A program made the position numbers and the translations under genes. A model generated the notes under the pieces. The model was not told where the DNA came from, did not search any database, and was given only the letters and a program-made list of their open reading frames with translations. From Synchiropus splendidus (taxonomy: Eukaryota; Chordata; Actinopteri; Syngnathiformes; Callionymidae): 64,000 nt of DNA. This document shows positions 40,626-56,090 of the stretch, piece by piece. Each line of letters opens with the position of its first letter. The stretch's first letter is position 1. The stretch spans positions 15,085,501 to 15,149,500 of the forward strand of contig NC_071342.1 in the NCBI RefSeq assembly GCF_027744825.2, given 5' to 3'.

Positions 40626-41639
40626 ACTGACCACTGTAAACCAGAAACACCACACAAGCACTTAAACTGCTGCAGATCATGATAATGTATTTGAAATCAA
40701 AATAAATTTGGTGATCCAGGTGAGAACATCTCAGGCCTTTGGGGAACAGGACAGGATCTCTCTCACAAGCCTTAAATAGATAACTGATAATGATGCGCAG
40801 CACTGAACCATCCTGCACGGGGCCTAAATTTCAAGTGTTCTCCTATACCTCTCTTTGGAGTCAAGTCTTCCCTTAAATTCCTGCATATGTGCATCATTTG
40901 TTGGGTTTTTTTTGTTGTCTATAATAATTGTTGACATAGAGAATGTCTTAAAAGACAAACCCATGCACTGGATATTATATTATTATTTAGATTTTGGGGT
41001 TTCGCCAACTGGCTGAAACGATTTTTCCACTTTCCTATTCACAGTCATATAGAGCAATCCGCTGCACTCTCTCACCCCTCCACCCCAGTCACTGTGGTCC
41101 ACCATGATCTCAGAGTTGAAACAGAGTTCAGCCAACTCCAGGACTGCTCGTCTGTTTTTATCAGAGGGCTGCACCATATATATCCTGATGAAATCCCCCG
41201 CCTGACAAGAGATACGGCCATCGGAGAAGGAAACAATTGAGCGGGCATGAATGATTTACCGCTCCACATCTGTGATCATACCGAGCGGCGGGCAGGATCT
41301 GATGACATCACTGATGCTGAGTCAGATAACAGCTACATCATCAACTATGTATAGAAGTGGCCAGAGATCAAGCCAGAGACACTCAGACATGATCTTCTGC
41401 AGTGACGTACTTTCACTTCTTTTGATGGCACCAGTGCAGTCTTCAGCTGTCACCTCCTCTTAAACTGATAAATAAGAAAGGAGAATATAGCTAAACATTT
41501 CCATGTCAGTCCATGCAGCACACATAAGCCAAATTTTGCAATGTTCCAAATAATGACATGAATCTAAATGCATTTAAATAGCGGTTTTTATACGGATAAT
41601 GAAAATGTTAAGTCATTATTTTTCTTAAACGTAAAGTTG

Positions 41640-41801
41640 AATTTCAAAGCCTCGCTCGTTTGTTATTGGCGGAAGTGACGTAGTTACGTTTTAAATCGTG
41701 CGGGAGCAAACTGGGGTGAACCGTGACCGCTGCTGCGCTCGGCAGCTCTCCGCCAAAGCTTTTCTGGTGAATAAAACCACCTTCATGTCCACTTAAATCA
41801 G
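41640..41801 (+). promoter_or_regulatory. cuedc2: cuedc2 core promoter and non-coding first exon
   Basis: At 41665-41682 an inverted CCAAT word (ATTGG), an ETS-type CGGAAGTG and a CRE-like TGACGTA follow one another within 18 bp, an arrangement typical of TATA-less housekeeping promoters. Downstream, a GC-richer segment ends in a good donor (cag/g then gtatgt) with the exon end at 41801. The next acceptor (tcctccacag) opens the exon at 42287 that carries the start codon. The transcription start is not determined; I place the first exon at about 41690-41801. Confidence 0.6.
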
Positions 41802-42286
41802 GTATGTGCTCATGCTGCGCGATTTCATTCGCCCACTGACGTTTCATTGAGGAGTAGCCGCTAGCTGTTAGCACATGCTAACGGACGCCCACTTTATTCT
41901 CACTGTTACGTCTCTCACCGCAAGATGCGAGTTGCTAAACACAGGATTTGTTGGTCTTGTGAGCAGTTGTTGAAATATATACTAGATGCCAGTGCGGTGT
42001 TTAAGATGACCTATATTTAAGATGGGGGCGGTCAGTGTTGAAGCTATCGTTTGATAGCATGAACTAGGCTAGTTGGGTTTGTGGACGGCCCGTCTTCAAA
42101 ACACTTGTGAGATCTCACATGTACTGTATACGTTAGTGAGACCACCAACAATGCAAGTCACAATAGAGCGCTTCATACGTAAGTGGTTTGGTAAGCGGTC
42201 ATGTAACGCGTCTCTGCCATATTTGGTGCCAACTGTTCAGTAGCTGATGCGTCTTTAAACGGACTCCCACGTCCTGTCCTCCACAG

Positions 42287-42318
42287 AGCGTCTCAGATCC
42301 GCGCTGCCAGGACAAGAC
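42287..42318 (+). other. cuedc2: cuedc2 5' UTR part of the start-codon exon
   Basis: The acceptor tcctccacag ends at 42286. The 32 nt up to the ATG at 42319 are untranslated. The start context (gacaagacATGG) has G at +4. Confidence 0.7.
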
Positions 42319-45300
42319 ATGGACCTGCACAAGATTATCCATGCTGCGCTGCATGAGTTTATTCAGGCTTACATCCCTGATGCAGATTTGAGGTAAGAAC
42401 GCACGTCGGTGGCGAGCATGATCATGCGTTGTGGTGTGGCTTGAAGGTCTTCTTTCTCTCTGAAGCACTCTGGATGATGTTCTTCTGTCGTACATCACTG
42501 GAGTCCTGGAGGATCTTGGCTCGCAGCAGAGTGTGGAGGAGAACTTTGATGTGGAGGTCTTTGCAGAAATGCTCGAAGCTTACATTCCAGGGTTTGCAGA
42601 CATTGACAGGTACAGAGACCCTTTGCAATACACTGAATTTTACATGAAAAGAGAAAAAAAGCCCTCTAATTTTTCATGTGTCTGAGCAAACCCACGAACT
42701 CTCTGAGCAGTCCGGACCACTGTGAGCGACCTGTCGCCGTCGGTTGTGTCTGTAATAGTTTATAATAGCGTTAAAATGTTTAAAAATTTTAAATGTATTC
42801 CAGAAATTGCGGCAAGTTGTATTCAGGACAAATTTTTGTTGCATACAGTAGATCTGAGATCGTATCAGCTCTGCGCAATTGCGCACTCGCGCAGCTTAGA
42901 GGGAATATTGACCATGAGTTAAAATTGTGGCCATATAAGTGTGTTACTTGAATATTATTCCCAGCTAAATCTTTGCGTGTGGCATAATTTAAAATCATGC
43001 GTGTGGCTTTTGTTTTACAGTGTCAAAGTCTGTGAGATGATGTTCAGCCTGGCGTCTAAATTGGCAAACGCTCGGTCGGCAGGTACAGTCTCAATGTTTT
43101 GCCCACTCAGCTGTGAACATGCATCAGCCGGGCAGTGTTTTCAAGTGCACCGTTTTCTTTTTTGAAGGTGGTGAGGAAAACTGTGAGCCAAAGACAAATG
43201 ACAGTCTATTTAAAATCTCCTCACTGAGCAGCACGGCTCAACCTGGAGGGGAACTGCAGTGTCTCCAAAGGCAGACAGAGGGCGCTACTGCCAAGGTAAT
43301 GCGGTCATAAAACATGCAGCTATATTTTTGTGTGACAGTGGTACCTCAGTTTTCGACCACAATCCGCTCCAGACGGCCGTTCAAGAAGCGATTTGTTCAA
43401 AATCTGAATCGATTTTTCCCATAACAATGAATGGAAAAAGAAATAATGCGTTCCAAGCCTTAAAATAGTCTTTTGTAGGAGTGAATGTAGAGTGTCTGCT
43501 GCAGGTGCGCTGTTCCTCTATGTGTGTGGCTGCTGCATGTGGGAGGGGTTGCCGAGTGAGTGACGTCTCTCCAGAAGTGAAGCGGTGCCCGGTGCGTGTC
43601 CAGCTCTGAATGTGCGCTTCTGTGCAGTTTGGCTGTGACAAAGTCATAAACCAAGTCACGCTCTGTCCCAGACTCGCCTCATCCCTGTCCCAGCTCCAGC
43701 CCACAACAGGACATCAAACACGAGTGTCGAGAGTGAGCAGCTCCCCTGTGACACTCTACCACGGTCCAGTGTGGAGACAGGAAAGGTTTTACACCTCAAT
43801 ATGAAGAAGAAACAGTCAGTTAATGTAGCTAACGGGACACGTCTGCATACAGAGGCTGCGTTATACACTAACAAAGCATGTAGTGGGTCAGCTGGTCGGT
43901 TTGCACATGTTATGTTTCTTCCGGCTTTTTTCGGCTTATAAGTTCTGGATTTTTGTTCGGAATTAGAAGCAAAAAAATCTCAAACTTTGTTCGAGCTCCA
44001 ATTTGCTCGAAGTCCGGGACGTTCTAAAACCGAATTATATTTAATTATATTTCAAATTATATTTTCTTTGTCTTAAATATTTTATTAAGCCAACATACAG
44101 TGACAAAAATAAAATCGGGAAGCTCTTTCTTTACCTTGGTCTGACGTGGTCTCACTGTCTGTTCCTCAGCTTCCAGTGTCAGAGTGGGAAAGTCAGGAGC
44201 AGCACCTGCTGGAGATGTTTCCTAAATGTAGCCTCTCAGAGGCTCGCAGTGCTCTGTCTATTGCTAAGGGCGACATGGAGGAAGCGGTGCGGCTCATCAT
44301 TGAAGGGGACGTGCAACTGAGCCCCACTCCTCTCGAGGTGAGAGTCACAGGTTTCAAAGGAAAGAAAAACTTCTTCAGCAGGCGTGTCCATCTAAATGTC
44401 ACACTTTCATTAAGATTTAATTCGCTCTTTTGAATTGTGCAGGCATGGTAGTCCTTATCTGAAGGTCACTTTACTGATGAACATGTTGCTGTGGCAACAA
44501 AGACCATCTGACATAACCTGAAAATTGTGTTGCCTCAGGTGAACAATGGGAAGAGCATCGCGTCACTGGCGGATGAGAAACTGAAAGAGAGCATCCTTGA
44601 GAAGTAAGACTTGATCCTGTGGGGACGATGTTCGCTGCTTCTCACATTCATTGCTTTGTCTTTGCAGGTACATGCTGGTCGACAGCGAAGAAGATAAAAA
44701 GACACACCGGCCCGTCGCCCCCAAAGATGTAAGTCAATGCGTTGACCTTTTTGTCACCATTGAGATTTATTTAAATCCTTTATTTGATTTGTTTTTACTC
44801 AGATCAAAGGTGTCCTTGAATCAGGTTGTTGTGCTTTATACTAAAGGAAATGTCAGCCATGTAAAAGTAATATTGTGAAGCCAGAAATTTCAACAGAATC
44901 AGAGGTTGGATTTTCAAACCAGAAAGTCAGGCAATCCAAGATAGCCATCTTGGATTGCCTGACTTTTCCCCCCCTGAGTGTAAGCAGGAAGTATAAGTTA
45001 AGAGTGAAGTATATGTAAGAGACATATTGCACTTCTCTTCTGCAAATCAACTGCATGTTTATTCTGAAGTTACTAATGTTTGGACAAGGCATCTGTTGTG
45101 GATGTCGCCATTTTCTTTTCTGACTTCAGTCACGGGGTAGATTTGAGTTGCTCACAAGTTCTGTGATTTTAAGTCAAATGAAATGGGTGAAACACAAAGG
45201 GGCCTAAAATTGAACCCTGGGTAACACCAGAGTTAACAGAGTGGTTGTTGTGCTGAGATTTTCTTGGTTCCTGTAATTTAGTTTCTAATATAATATATTA

Positions 45301-45642
45301 TCATTTCCTTCCCTTTACCTACGTCAGCTGAGAGTTTTGTTTCCCATCTTTAGACACCACACATCACAAACAGCTTAGGGACTCGGGGGCTAATAATTAA
45401 ATAAAGCTGGATGTCGGTTTTCATAACATTATGAAAGTGGAAACGTATCTAGAGTAATGTGATTGTTCCTGTAATTTGCCACCATCTTTCCGCAGGCCCC
45501 CAAAAAACTGGTCCGTTACCACGGTAACCAGGTGGTGACAACCAAAGGGGAGCGCTACCAACTGGTAAAGAAGGACGAGACCGAGGACATGAAGAAGACG
45601 TACGTGAACCTCAAGCCGGCGCGGAAATACAGGTTCCATTGA
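42319..45642 (+). CDS. cuedc2: CUE domain-containing protein 2 (eight coding exons, 282 aa)
   Basis: Coding exons: 42319-42392, 42466-42609, 43021-43082, 43168-43295, 44170-44337, 44539-44603, 44668-44728 and 45496-45642, all with GT-AG introns and consistent phase, giving 849 nt with the stop. The start [20 protein letters not shown] matches the family N-terminus. Exon 2 carries a well-kept block ([20 protein letters not shown]). Residues about 141-190 form the ubiquitin-binding CUE domain, with its hallmark Met-Phe-Pro at 152-154 and a closing [10 protein letters not shown] helix. The end KPARKYRFH is identical to mammalian CUEDC2. Length compares with 287 aa in human, the middle linker (exons 3-4) being the least conserved part. 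In mammals CUEDC2 is a cytoplasmic/nuclear adaptor tied to IKK/NF-kB, steroid-receptor turnover and the spindle checkpoint. The gene is tail-to-tail with hif1an. Intron 4 holds a transposon (43336-44033) and the last intron a perfect hairpin (44923-44966). Confidence 0.95.
43336..44033. mobile_element. Non-autonomous DNA transposon, copy B (in cuedc2 intron)
   Basis: Very similar over nearly its whole length, in the same orientation, to 34045-34747, including the long central block around 43480-43720. The left end cagtggtacctcagtt is intact, but the right end has decayed ('gggacgttctaaaaccgaat') and lacks the terminal gaggtaccactg. It lies wholly within the intron between coding exons 4 and 5, clear of the splice sites at 43296 and 44169. 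Small differences include a missing stretch near 43730 relative to copy A. Confidence 0.8.
44923..44966. repeat. Perfect hairpin, 20-bp arms and 4-nt loop, in the last cuedc2 intron
   Basis: Arm 44923-44942 (aaagtcaggcaatccaagat) pairs exactly with 44947-44966, with agcc between them. A perfect 20-bp stem with so short a loop is unlikely by chance. It is too short a stem for an ordinary miRNA precursor. It more likely marks the centre of a recent foldback insertion or a palindromic duplication. Confidence 0.85.
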
Positions 45643-46580
45643 TGACAAGCAGCTACTGAGTCCCTGAGTTTACAGTATTTATTTTAATTTTGGCCTTATA
45701 TTCTGTTGGATATTCACAACCCGAAGTACGTGAGCGTGCCTGTGGCTTCTTTTGGGAGATGTTTTAACCATTATCTGCCTTTGTTAAAGATGTGGTTCAG
45801 TTCTTTCTTAACGGAGGTTTAGGCATTTAGCGTCGCAAAATAGTGGGACTGTTGTGACTTGTGTTTGCGTAGCTGCTTATACTGGATAGCTCAGCAGGTC
45901 TGACAGTGCACTGGCTCCTGAGTTCTGTAAATATTACCATGAATAATAATATTTTTCTTACATGCTCTGACTATAGCGTGTTCTCTGTAACTCTATGGTG
46001 CTGTAGACTGTCTTTTAGATAAACCCTCCATGTAAATATTGATGCCCATTTCAACAGAGAAGCAGCAGATGTGGTTACTCGCAACATGTAGATAGTTTAG
46101 AAATGTAACATCGGGGGAACCGTCGAGTGTCGTTCTGCAACCACATGATATTTTTGACAGTCGTTATATTTTCATATTAAACACTCAACTTGAATCAAAC
46201 TTAAAACAGCACCAGAGCTGGACTGATCTCGACTTTGCTAAAATCTGATTCAGTAAAGTTCAAAATTCTGTAAACCAAAAAGGTATGAGACTGTGTGTAG
46301 TGTTATTATAGTTACATCATCAAGATAGCAACTTGTGGTGGATTGTAGCTTTGGTGAAGTTATTTACTGTTTTACATTCACTGGAATCTTTTCATGTTTG
46401 TGTTTGCTTCAATATGTGAGCACCTTTATTTTCTTTCCTTTTTTAACAATTTGGCAGATGATAACGTGTTCCACTTATGATCATGTCATTTTCAAATCCT
46501 TTCCATTCTTATTTATCTTTTTATCCTGGTTGGAGAAGTTGTGCACAGTCTTTATTAAAATGAATTTTGTACATCTTATA
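45643..46580 (+). other. cuedc2: cuedc2 3' UTR with candidate poly(A) signals
   Basis: Non-coding sequence after the stop contains ATTAAA at 46176-46181 and again at 46554-46559; no canonical AATAAA is evident between. Either may end the transcript. hif1an converges from the other side, so the two 3' ends lie within about 0.4-0.8 kb. Confidence 0.5.
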
Positions 46581-46959
46581 CACCGTCTTTGTCTTGATGT
46601 TTTTTGTTAGCGTCCCAGAACATGGACACACACACACAAACTTACTGAACCAAACTCAAACCTAAATAATAACATAGTTATTGTGAAGTCTCAATTAAAG
46701 TGAGGGATCAGGAAGTGACGGCCAGGCTAAGTACCCTCACGCTTTCGGTTAAAAACTCACCGGTTCTCACAAAGTCAACACACGCACACAAACTTTCAAG
46801 GGTCACATTTACCTTGTCCATCATTCCTAATGAGATTTTTGCATCAAGACAGTGAAAACACATAGTTGCAAACAAACTTTAATCTGAGGAGCCGTTTAAC
46901 AGCTCATAAATCATGCTCATCAAAGCAGAACATCAACCTCGATGTTGAACAGTTTTACC

Positions 46960-48266
46960 TTAAAACGCATGGTGCCCTTTATTGCTAAGCAAGGCGCGGC
47001 TACAAGAAGCAGGTCCAGCAACTTCTTATCTGTCATATAAAAGAATTAGCCAGCAACAATAAAGTTCTGTTGAATTCCAATCCCACCTTCATCCAGTGGT
47101 TCATATATTTGGCACGCGCAGTAAACGTTAACTTGTTTCAACGAAAACAGACTTTACAGCATGGAAAGGTAGACGATTCAATGTTTAAACACAAGCACGG
47201 TGTGGAAGCTTTAAGACGAACGTGCAACTCCCGAGTTGGATCAGTAGACGGAGCCAGGTGTTCACCAGCGGTATATTATAATTCCATCTTGAATAAAAAT
47301 CTAATACTGGCGTGTTATCTAGCAAATGATAAATACATGAGTTAGGTTATTTTTTTCTGTTCATATAAATATAAACTAGTCAGACACAGTTAGCGCCTAT
47401 GCTAGCAGATGTCCCTCGAACAGATGGGCGTCAAAGTTAGGGCTACTCTCTGTAAACAGCACTAACGTTATTTCAGTAACTAATTCGATTCCAACGGTGC
47501 ACACATACTCACTCAATCAAACGTCAATTCAAACAGTAAAAAGCATAAATAACACAATAATCAAACAAATGGTTTTGACTGAGCAGCCATGTTCCTTCTG
47601 GATTTTTGAGTCCTTCCAAATCGATTGTTGCTGTCGTAAAAGGTTTTACAGCTGAAGTGGAACATTCCTCACGATCCCGCCCTCAGAGATAAGGTATGAC
47701 GGTATTCAATAACAGCAGGGCCACAATACAAATTCAAATATCATGACACGCGATGAGCCACCCACGCACACATTTACTGTATGTCCTCACTAAAGCGTTG
47801 CTTAACAACTCCCAGTCCCGAGAGCCTGACTCTTCCGTGGCAACGACAATGGCACTCGACAAGAGAAGCAGGAAGGTTTTCAAGATGGCCACTCACTCCC
47901 AATGCAGCAGTTCAAGTGAGTTTTAAAGTCTCTCACGCAGACGTGCACAGTTTCCTGGAGCCTTTCAAGAGAGATGCGAATCTTCATATCGACCCTGGAT
48001 CATCGTTTTCAGCAAGGGTCCAACCTTCAAACACACACGAGACAAAGTTATCGATTCACACAGGTCTTCATCTAACTGGACAGCTGGGTTTTAAGAGAGG
48101 AGGACACAACAGAAACGTAAACGCACCCCTTTAAAACATGACACAGTTATTTCCCCTCAGCCTGCCAACCCCTTTGTATCTCCTGGTTCTAAATCAGGTG
48201 TTCCAGAAATATTCCCATCAACTGGGTTGTCGGACGGGTCAGCGAGCTCCGGGGACACCAGGTGAC
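46960..48266 (-). other. hif1an: hif1an 3' UTR (inferred) with poly(A) signal
   Basis: Downstream of the hif1an stop on the minus strand, an AATAAA (plus-strand tttatt at 46978-46983) would give a 3' UTR of about 1.3 kb. No coding signature is present; short plus-strand frames here (47070-47345, 47781-48134) have no recognisable product. Confidence 0.4.
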
Positions 48267-51226
<2,960 letters not shown>

Positions 51227-52229
51227 ACTCTGGTTAGCCGCCTCCGTCAGCCTCGCCGCGGGACAACACACGCAGGCCTTCCCACCTGACTCGTTTCTAC
51301 TTGGCTACAGAATTACAGCAGAGACTTTCCCATTCACAAGTTTGATAATAACACGCGAAAATGTGGACCGCAACACCGGGCTGAGACTCGGTTCGGTAGG
51401 TGTTTACACGGCGACAAACTCCGAGTCAACGAGAAACTTCCTTCTTTTCACATTGCGTATCCGACAGCGACACCTGCTGGATCGGCGAACGACTCGCCCA
51501 CGCTGTAATGTAGCGCGGTCCAACGCTGAGAGGTGCTAACGTACCTGCTAATAACAGGAATCATACTCGCGGATGAAACGGTCATTTAAGCCGGTTGGTA
51601 TAATGATATAATCGACGTGTTTCATTCGTTTTCAGAATTGTTTGGAGGAGACAACACCAACCTCCATCACAATTAGTATTTTTTTTTAAATATAAAATTT
51701 GTGTCAATATGCTCATCTAAAAAGAGCTGTACTGCGAGTTTGAGTTCTAGATTTCCTTTCAGTCAGTTCAGTCTTTCTTTAGGCACAGACAACCACTCAC
51801 ACGCGAACATTTACCTTTATAGCTTATTGGATTTGTTGTGCAGATGAGTGTATTAAAACATATTCTACCAAGTATATTTAATTTTCTATCATATATATAT
51901 TTACTTGAATTTGTTATTTTTGTCTTCTTAATCATTGTTTGTATGTTTGCTTCCGTAATAAAGTGTCATAACAAAGGTGGTTCCTGAAGACATCTGCTTG
52001 CTGTACCAAACATTTATCTTGTTTTTATATTATTATGCAGTGTTAACATTGTTTTTATTTAATCTTTATATATATGTTTGTTTAAAGCAACATCTTTTTG
52101 ATTCCATAATAGTGCCACACCTGCTTCGTGTTCCCAAAAATCAGACGCTTATTGCCGCTGAAAGTCTATGTAATATCGGTGAGTCCTCCTGAAAATGAAA
52201 CACAAACAACCAGAAATTCCCCGCGACTC

Positions 52230-52460
52230 CACAATATTGTAGGTCTTTCTTCAGCGGGCCTTTATCAGAATCCCCTCCCCGGGGACTCTCCTGGACTCCC
52301 TGCTGGGTTCCCATGCTCTGTGTTTCCTGTGTAGATCAGTGAGATGAGCCGAGCTGATCCCTCTGATGCTCCGCTCCTCTCCATTCATCACTGATACCCA
52401 CCGACAGGAGATTGACCACCCCTGTGAGCCTGAAGCAGCTTGTATCTCAATTCTGCTGCT
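52230..52460. promoter_or_regulatory. Candidate conserved non-coding block
   Basis: GC-balanced unique DNA standing out from AT-rich neighbours, with 'ccacaatattgtaggtc', 'gtagatcagtgagatgag' and 'ttcatcactgatac'. It lies about 1 kb upstream of hif1an, so promoter-proximal control of hif1an or an element for wnt8b are both possible. Weak evidence. Confidence 0.2.
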
Positions 52461-52471
52461 AGCAACAATCA

Positions 52472-52492
52472 CACACACACACACACGCACAC
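52472..52492. repeat. (CA)n microsatellite
   Basis: About ten CA units with one CG interruption. Confidence 0.9.
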
Positions 52493-52684
52493 AACTGCTC
52501 TTTTTAACTAATGTAAGAGTGGGAGAGCAGCAGACGGCTCAAGACGCTTATCTTTTCATCTTGGTCTTTACTACTAAATAATAAGACATGAGAGCGAAAA
52601 CCTTCATGTTAAACTCAGTTCAGGTTGAGCTTTTGGATTCGTTTCAGACCAACACAGAGTCTGTACTTGAAAAAAAAAATGCAA

Positions 52685-52710
<26 letters not shown>
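52685..52710. repeat. (AT)n microsatellite
   Basis: Thirteen uninterrupted AT units in intergenic DNA. Confidence 0.95.
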
Positions 52711-52715
<5 letters not shown>

Positions 52716-52936
52716 TCTCAAGGAGAAATCTCATATGCATTTGCAATGTTGTGCACCTTTTTAATTCCCAAAAATGATTGTGTTAGGGTGTGAATTCCGT
52801 TCTCTCTTCTGTCCTTCAACTCAAGTTATGTGGCTAATAAATGATAATCTAGATGTGAAGTTAGTAAGAATGCAGTCAGTCGCCTCTGTACTAACAGAAC
52901 GCGAAGAGACAGATGACATGGCCATCTCTCGAGAGC

Positions 52937-52995
52937 AAAGGTGGGCAGCTAACTTCTGGGGGGCCACATTTTATGCTTTGACTGTTGTGACCCTA
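52937..52995. mobile_element. Solo hAT-like transposon end
   Basis: 'caaaggtgggcagctaact' followed by 'ggggggccacattttatg' resembles the left end of the complete element at 21320-21834 (cagaggtgggcac ... gggccacattataa). No opposite end is found downstream, so this copy is truncated or decayed. Confidence 0.4.
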
Positions 52996-55689
52996 AAGAA
53001 ATAACGGAAAGAAGGAACAAGGACTAAATGAAACAAGTGCATCAACAAATATAATTATTTTATTTTAAGATCCTGACCACACATCAAATGCCTGTGAACT
53101 TTTGCTTTCTATTGATTTTGTGGGAGGAAACATACTCACTAAGAGGACAAAAGGGAAATTAAAAAGTAGTATTTAGAGTTTAATTTGTAATTAAATGTTT
53201 AAAAGTAAAATAGTATCTGTAAAAAACATTTTACTCAAACCGCTATTTTCCTTTTCTTTTTGAAAAATCCAAAACAAAATCAACAATGTGGTAGTGAGAT
53301 TATATGAATCTGAGTAGAAATGGATGCCCAGCGTAAAACAGGAGTATACTGAGAAGAAATTGACAGTTTCAGCTGTCAATCACTTTTGCTCAGTCTAAAT
53401 TGAACCAAAAAAAAACGTATTTTGAAAGGACAATAAGTAATGCGAAAGGATCGTCGAAACTGGTTTTGTCTCTACATGTAGCATGAATTATACCAGCAAA
53501 GGGGAAAGAAACAGAAATAAACAATGATATTGTAAACAGCGTACATTGATATAGACAAAGTAATTATTTTAGAAATTAAATGTAGGCATTTTAAAATAAA
53601 CAAAAAACACTTCTGAAAGATTGTTATGCAATTGAAGCACCAATGCGTCTGTCACCCTTCACTGCAAATGCCAGTGATGTTCACAGAGGCTGACGAGCAA
53701 CATGCCACTTGTTTCCTGAGCTATGTAGGCTTTCTCTCACATTCATATTGACCCTCGCCCCTGTAGGTGTTGTAGGTCCAAAACCTCTAAGCCTCAAATC
53801 CTATTAGTCAGGGATTCTTTCAAGCATTTTAAGTAGTTTCCTCCATTTTTTTGCTGACAGTTATATCACCAGTGGGTTCATCTGTAGCAGTGCGCCGTTT
53901 TAGGATGGGAAAGAAAGGTTTTGTGTTTTATGTGTAACAACAAAAAACAATGGTATCCCTAAATGCACTGCCGCAGTTGCAGCTCTGTTGTCAATCAGGT
54001 TAGGGCATGACTTTCACTTTTGTTTTTGGTTGCTCTATAATTTGTTGCAGCTGTAGTGGATTTAGAATGTCTATCAAGAACAAGAAGAGAATGAAAATCA
54101 GAGTGAATACGTGTGTGTAAAATGGTTACACAACATCTGTGAGAAAACACCTGCTCATGAACCTAACACTTCCTGTCTGCTGTCTGTCCCTCACCTTGCC
54201 ACCTCACGCACATGTTTCTTAAGAAATCGGATGTGACAGCACCGGCCAGAGAGATGCAGGTTCAGATCCCGCGGTCAGAGGTCGTGTCACTCCCTGGGTG
54301 GGGCAAAATGGTATTGTGTCTGGGTCGCGACTAGCGTAAAGTATTGCCTCATTTTCACGGCTTCTCATGAGCTTCGCTGTGAGAGCTTGTTCCAGGACAT
54401 TGAAGGACAGTCAGTTGGACTGGCATCAGAGAGGTCAAAATTTAGAGAAGTTGAGTTCAGCACCTGATGTTCAATCTGCAGGTTGACGTTCATCTTCAGG
54501 CAATGAAAGCTTGAAAAAAAGTCCAGACCTGAGCAAGACAACTTTATTATCCCTCACAGTTCTAAGGTACAACTGAAGCACACTCCACGTATGTAAACAT
54601 AGAAGTACCAGCACCTCAGGAGGAGACAAGCTAGAGAAGTCGTGTGTGGTGAATACACAAATCTGGTAGCGGTGTAGTGACTTCCGATGACATGTGTAGA
54701 TGTGTCTTAAACCACCTTCAACTGAGGTCCAGTCTTGATTGGTAGTTCTCTCCCGCAAGATTCAGAACTCTATTGACTGTTCAACCCTTTACAGTTGAAA
54801 TGACAGTACTCAAGAGGTCACAGCATCACATTTTGTCAGGGAGGCGACATCATTCGATTACTCCATTTTCTCCCCAGCGCATATAGTTCAGGACAAACCG
54901 CTAATAAACAGCTTAATTCAGCAATGGTCTTAAAAGCTCAGCTATTCTCTGCATGAAAACATGGCCAATGTTTTTCAGACTCTTCTTGACACCATTTTCA
55001 GACTCAAAAGTCGACTCTGTGAGATGGACAAAACACTATCAAACTGAAAAGCTCTCGCAAACACATGTGCACATGAAGAATAGAAAGATATCTGGGTGAT
55101 GAGAGTCAGTCTGCAGTCCTGACTCCACCACCAGATCAGTCCAGGAACAGCTCATAACTGGATGTCCTGGCATGGACAGGAAGCAGCAGCGCAAACTACA
55201 ACAAAAACTAGCAAAGAAAACTAGGGGGCACTTACAGTGTGCTGCTGTTTCCTGGACACACCAGAGTAGCGTTGATTTAAGTAAACTGCAAGGAAGCTTC
55301 TGGGTTTATCGCTTTTAAATTGGAGTGGAGGTTCAGCTCAAGCACAGCAGACCAGTCCAGTAGGGGTCCTGAGAGGAGGCGGGAGTTTTGATATGATCAT
55401 TTGTTCAATAAGACGTCAACAAGGACTTCCCTTGACACTTTATTGAGCAGAAGGAGGAAGGTGCAGAAATGAACACCCCCTTCTCAATGGCCCGGTTAAT
55501 CTCTTCTTTCATGTGTCATCTCCTCTGAAGGGTACGAGCTGCCATGTGGTGGCGTGCCACAGCCTGGCATCCCTCGCGCCCAGGTGGGGCGACCGTCCTG
55601 GCGAGCATGTGTTTATAAAACCCACTTGTTTGGGCACAATACTTGAACTAACTTCTTTTGAGTGAACAGTGTGAATCTGGGCAAAGCCT

Positions 55690-56090
55690 TTTCCCAAAGT
55701 CCTTAAGAAGGCGACAGTCCATTGAGAGAGGAGGAGAAGGGATTACCTTCCTCAACAGCGGTGCATTTCCGAGAGAGCTGATTAGCTGGGCATTTATTGT
55801 TAAATCGAGCAAAGGAAGGCCCTAGAGGAGTGAAAGGATCCAAATAGGTGGGCGCAGAAATAAAACAGCCGCAGGAAGCCGAACACAGACGGCCCAAAGT
55901 TTTCCCAACATTTCTTTCCCCAACTCCTGAGGAGGTGCAGTGTGAAAAAGGAGATTAGCATACAAAATTAGAGGCGGGTTGATTTTTAAGGGCAACCTGC
56001 CTCATGCCCTGCACCCCCAGGCCCTTCTCTGTCTGGACAAAGTTAATTAAACTAGTATTAAACAGTAAAGAAACCTCCAAGCACTTAGGA
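55690..56090. promoter_or_regulatory. Candidate conserved non-coding element near wnt8b
   Basis: About 400 bp of unique DNA with 'gagctgattagctgggcatt' near 55777, 'ggagattagcatacaaaatt' near 55950, 'gggttgatttttaag' near 55977 and 'caaagttaattaaactagta' near 56039. It lies just beyond the likely wnt8b 3' end. Wnt8b is expressed in forebrain and hindbrain under distal control, so a 3' enhancer is plausible. Inference only. Confidence 0.35.
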
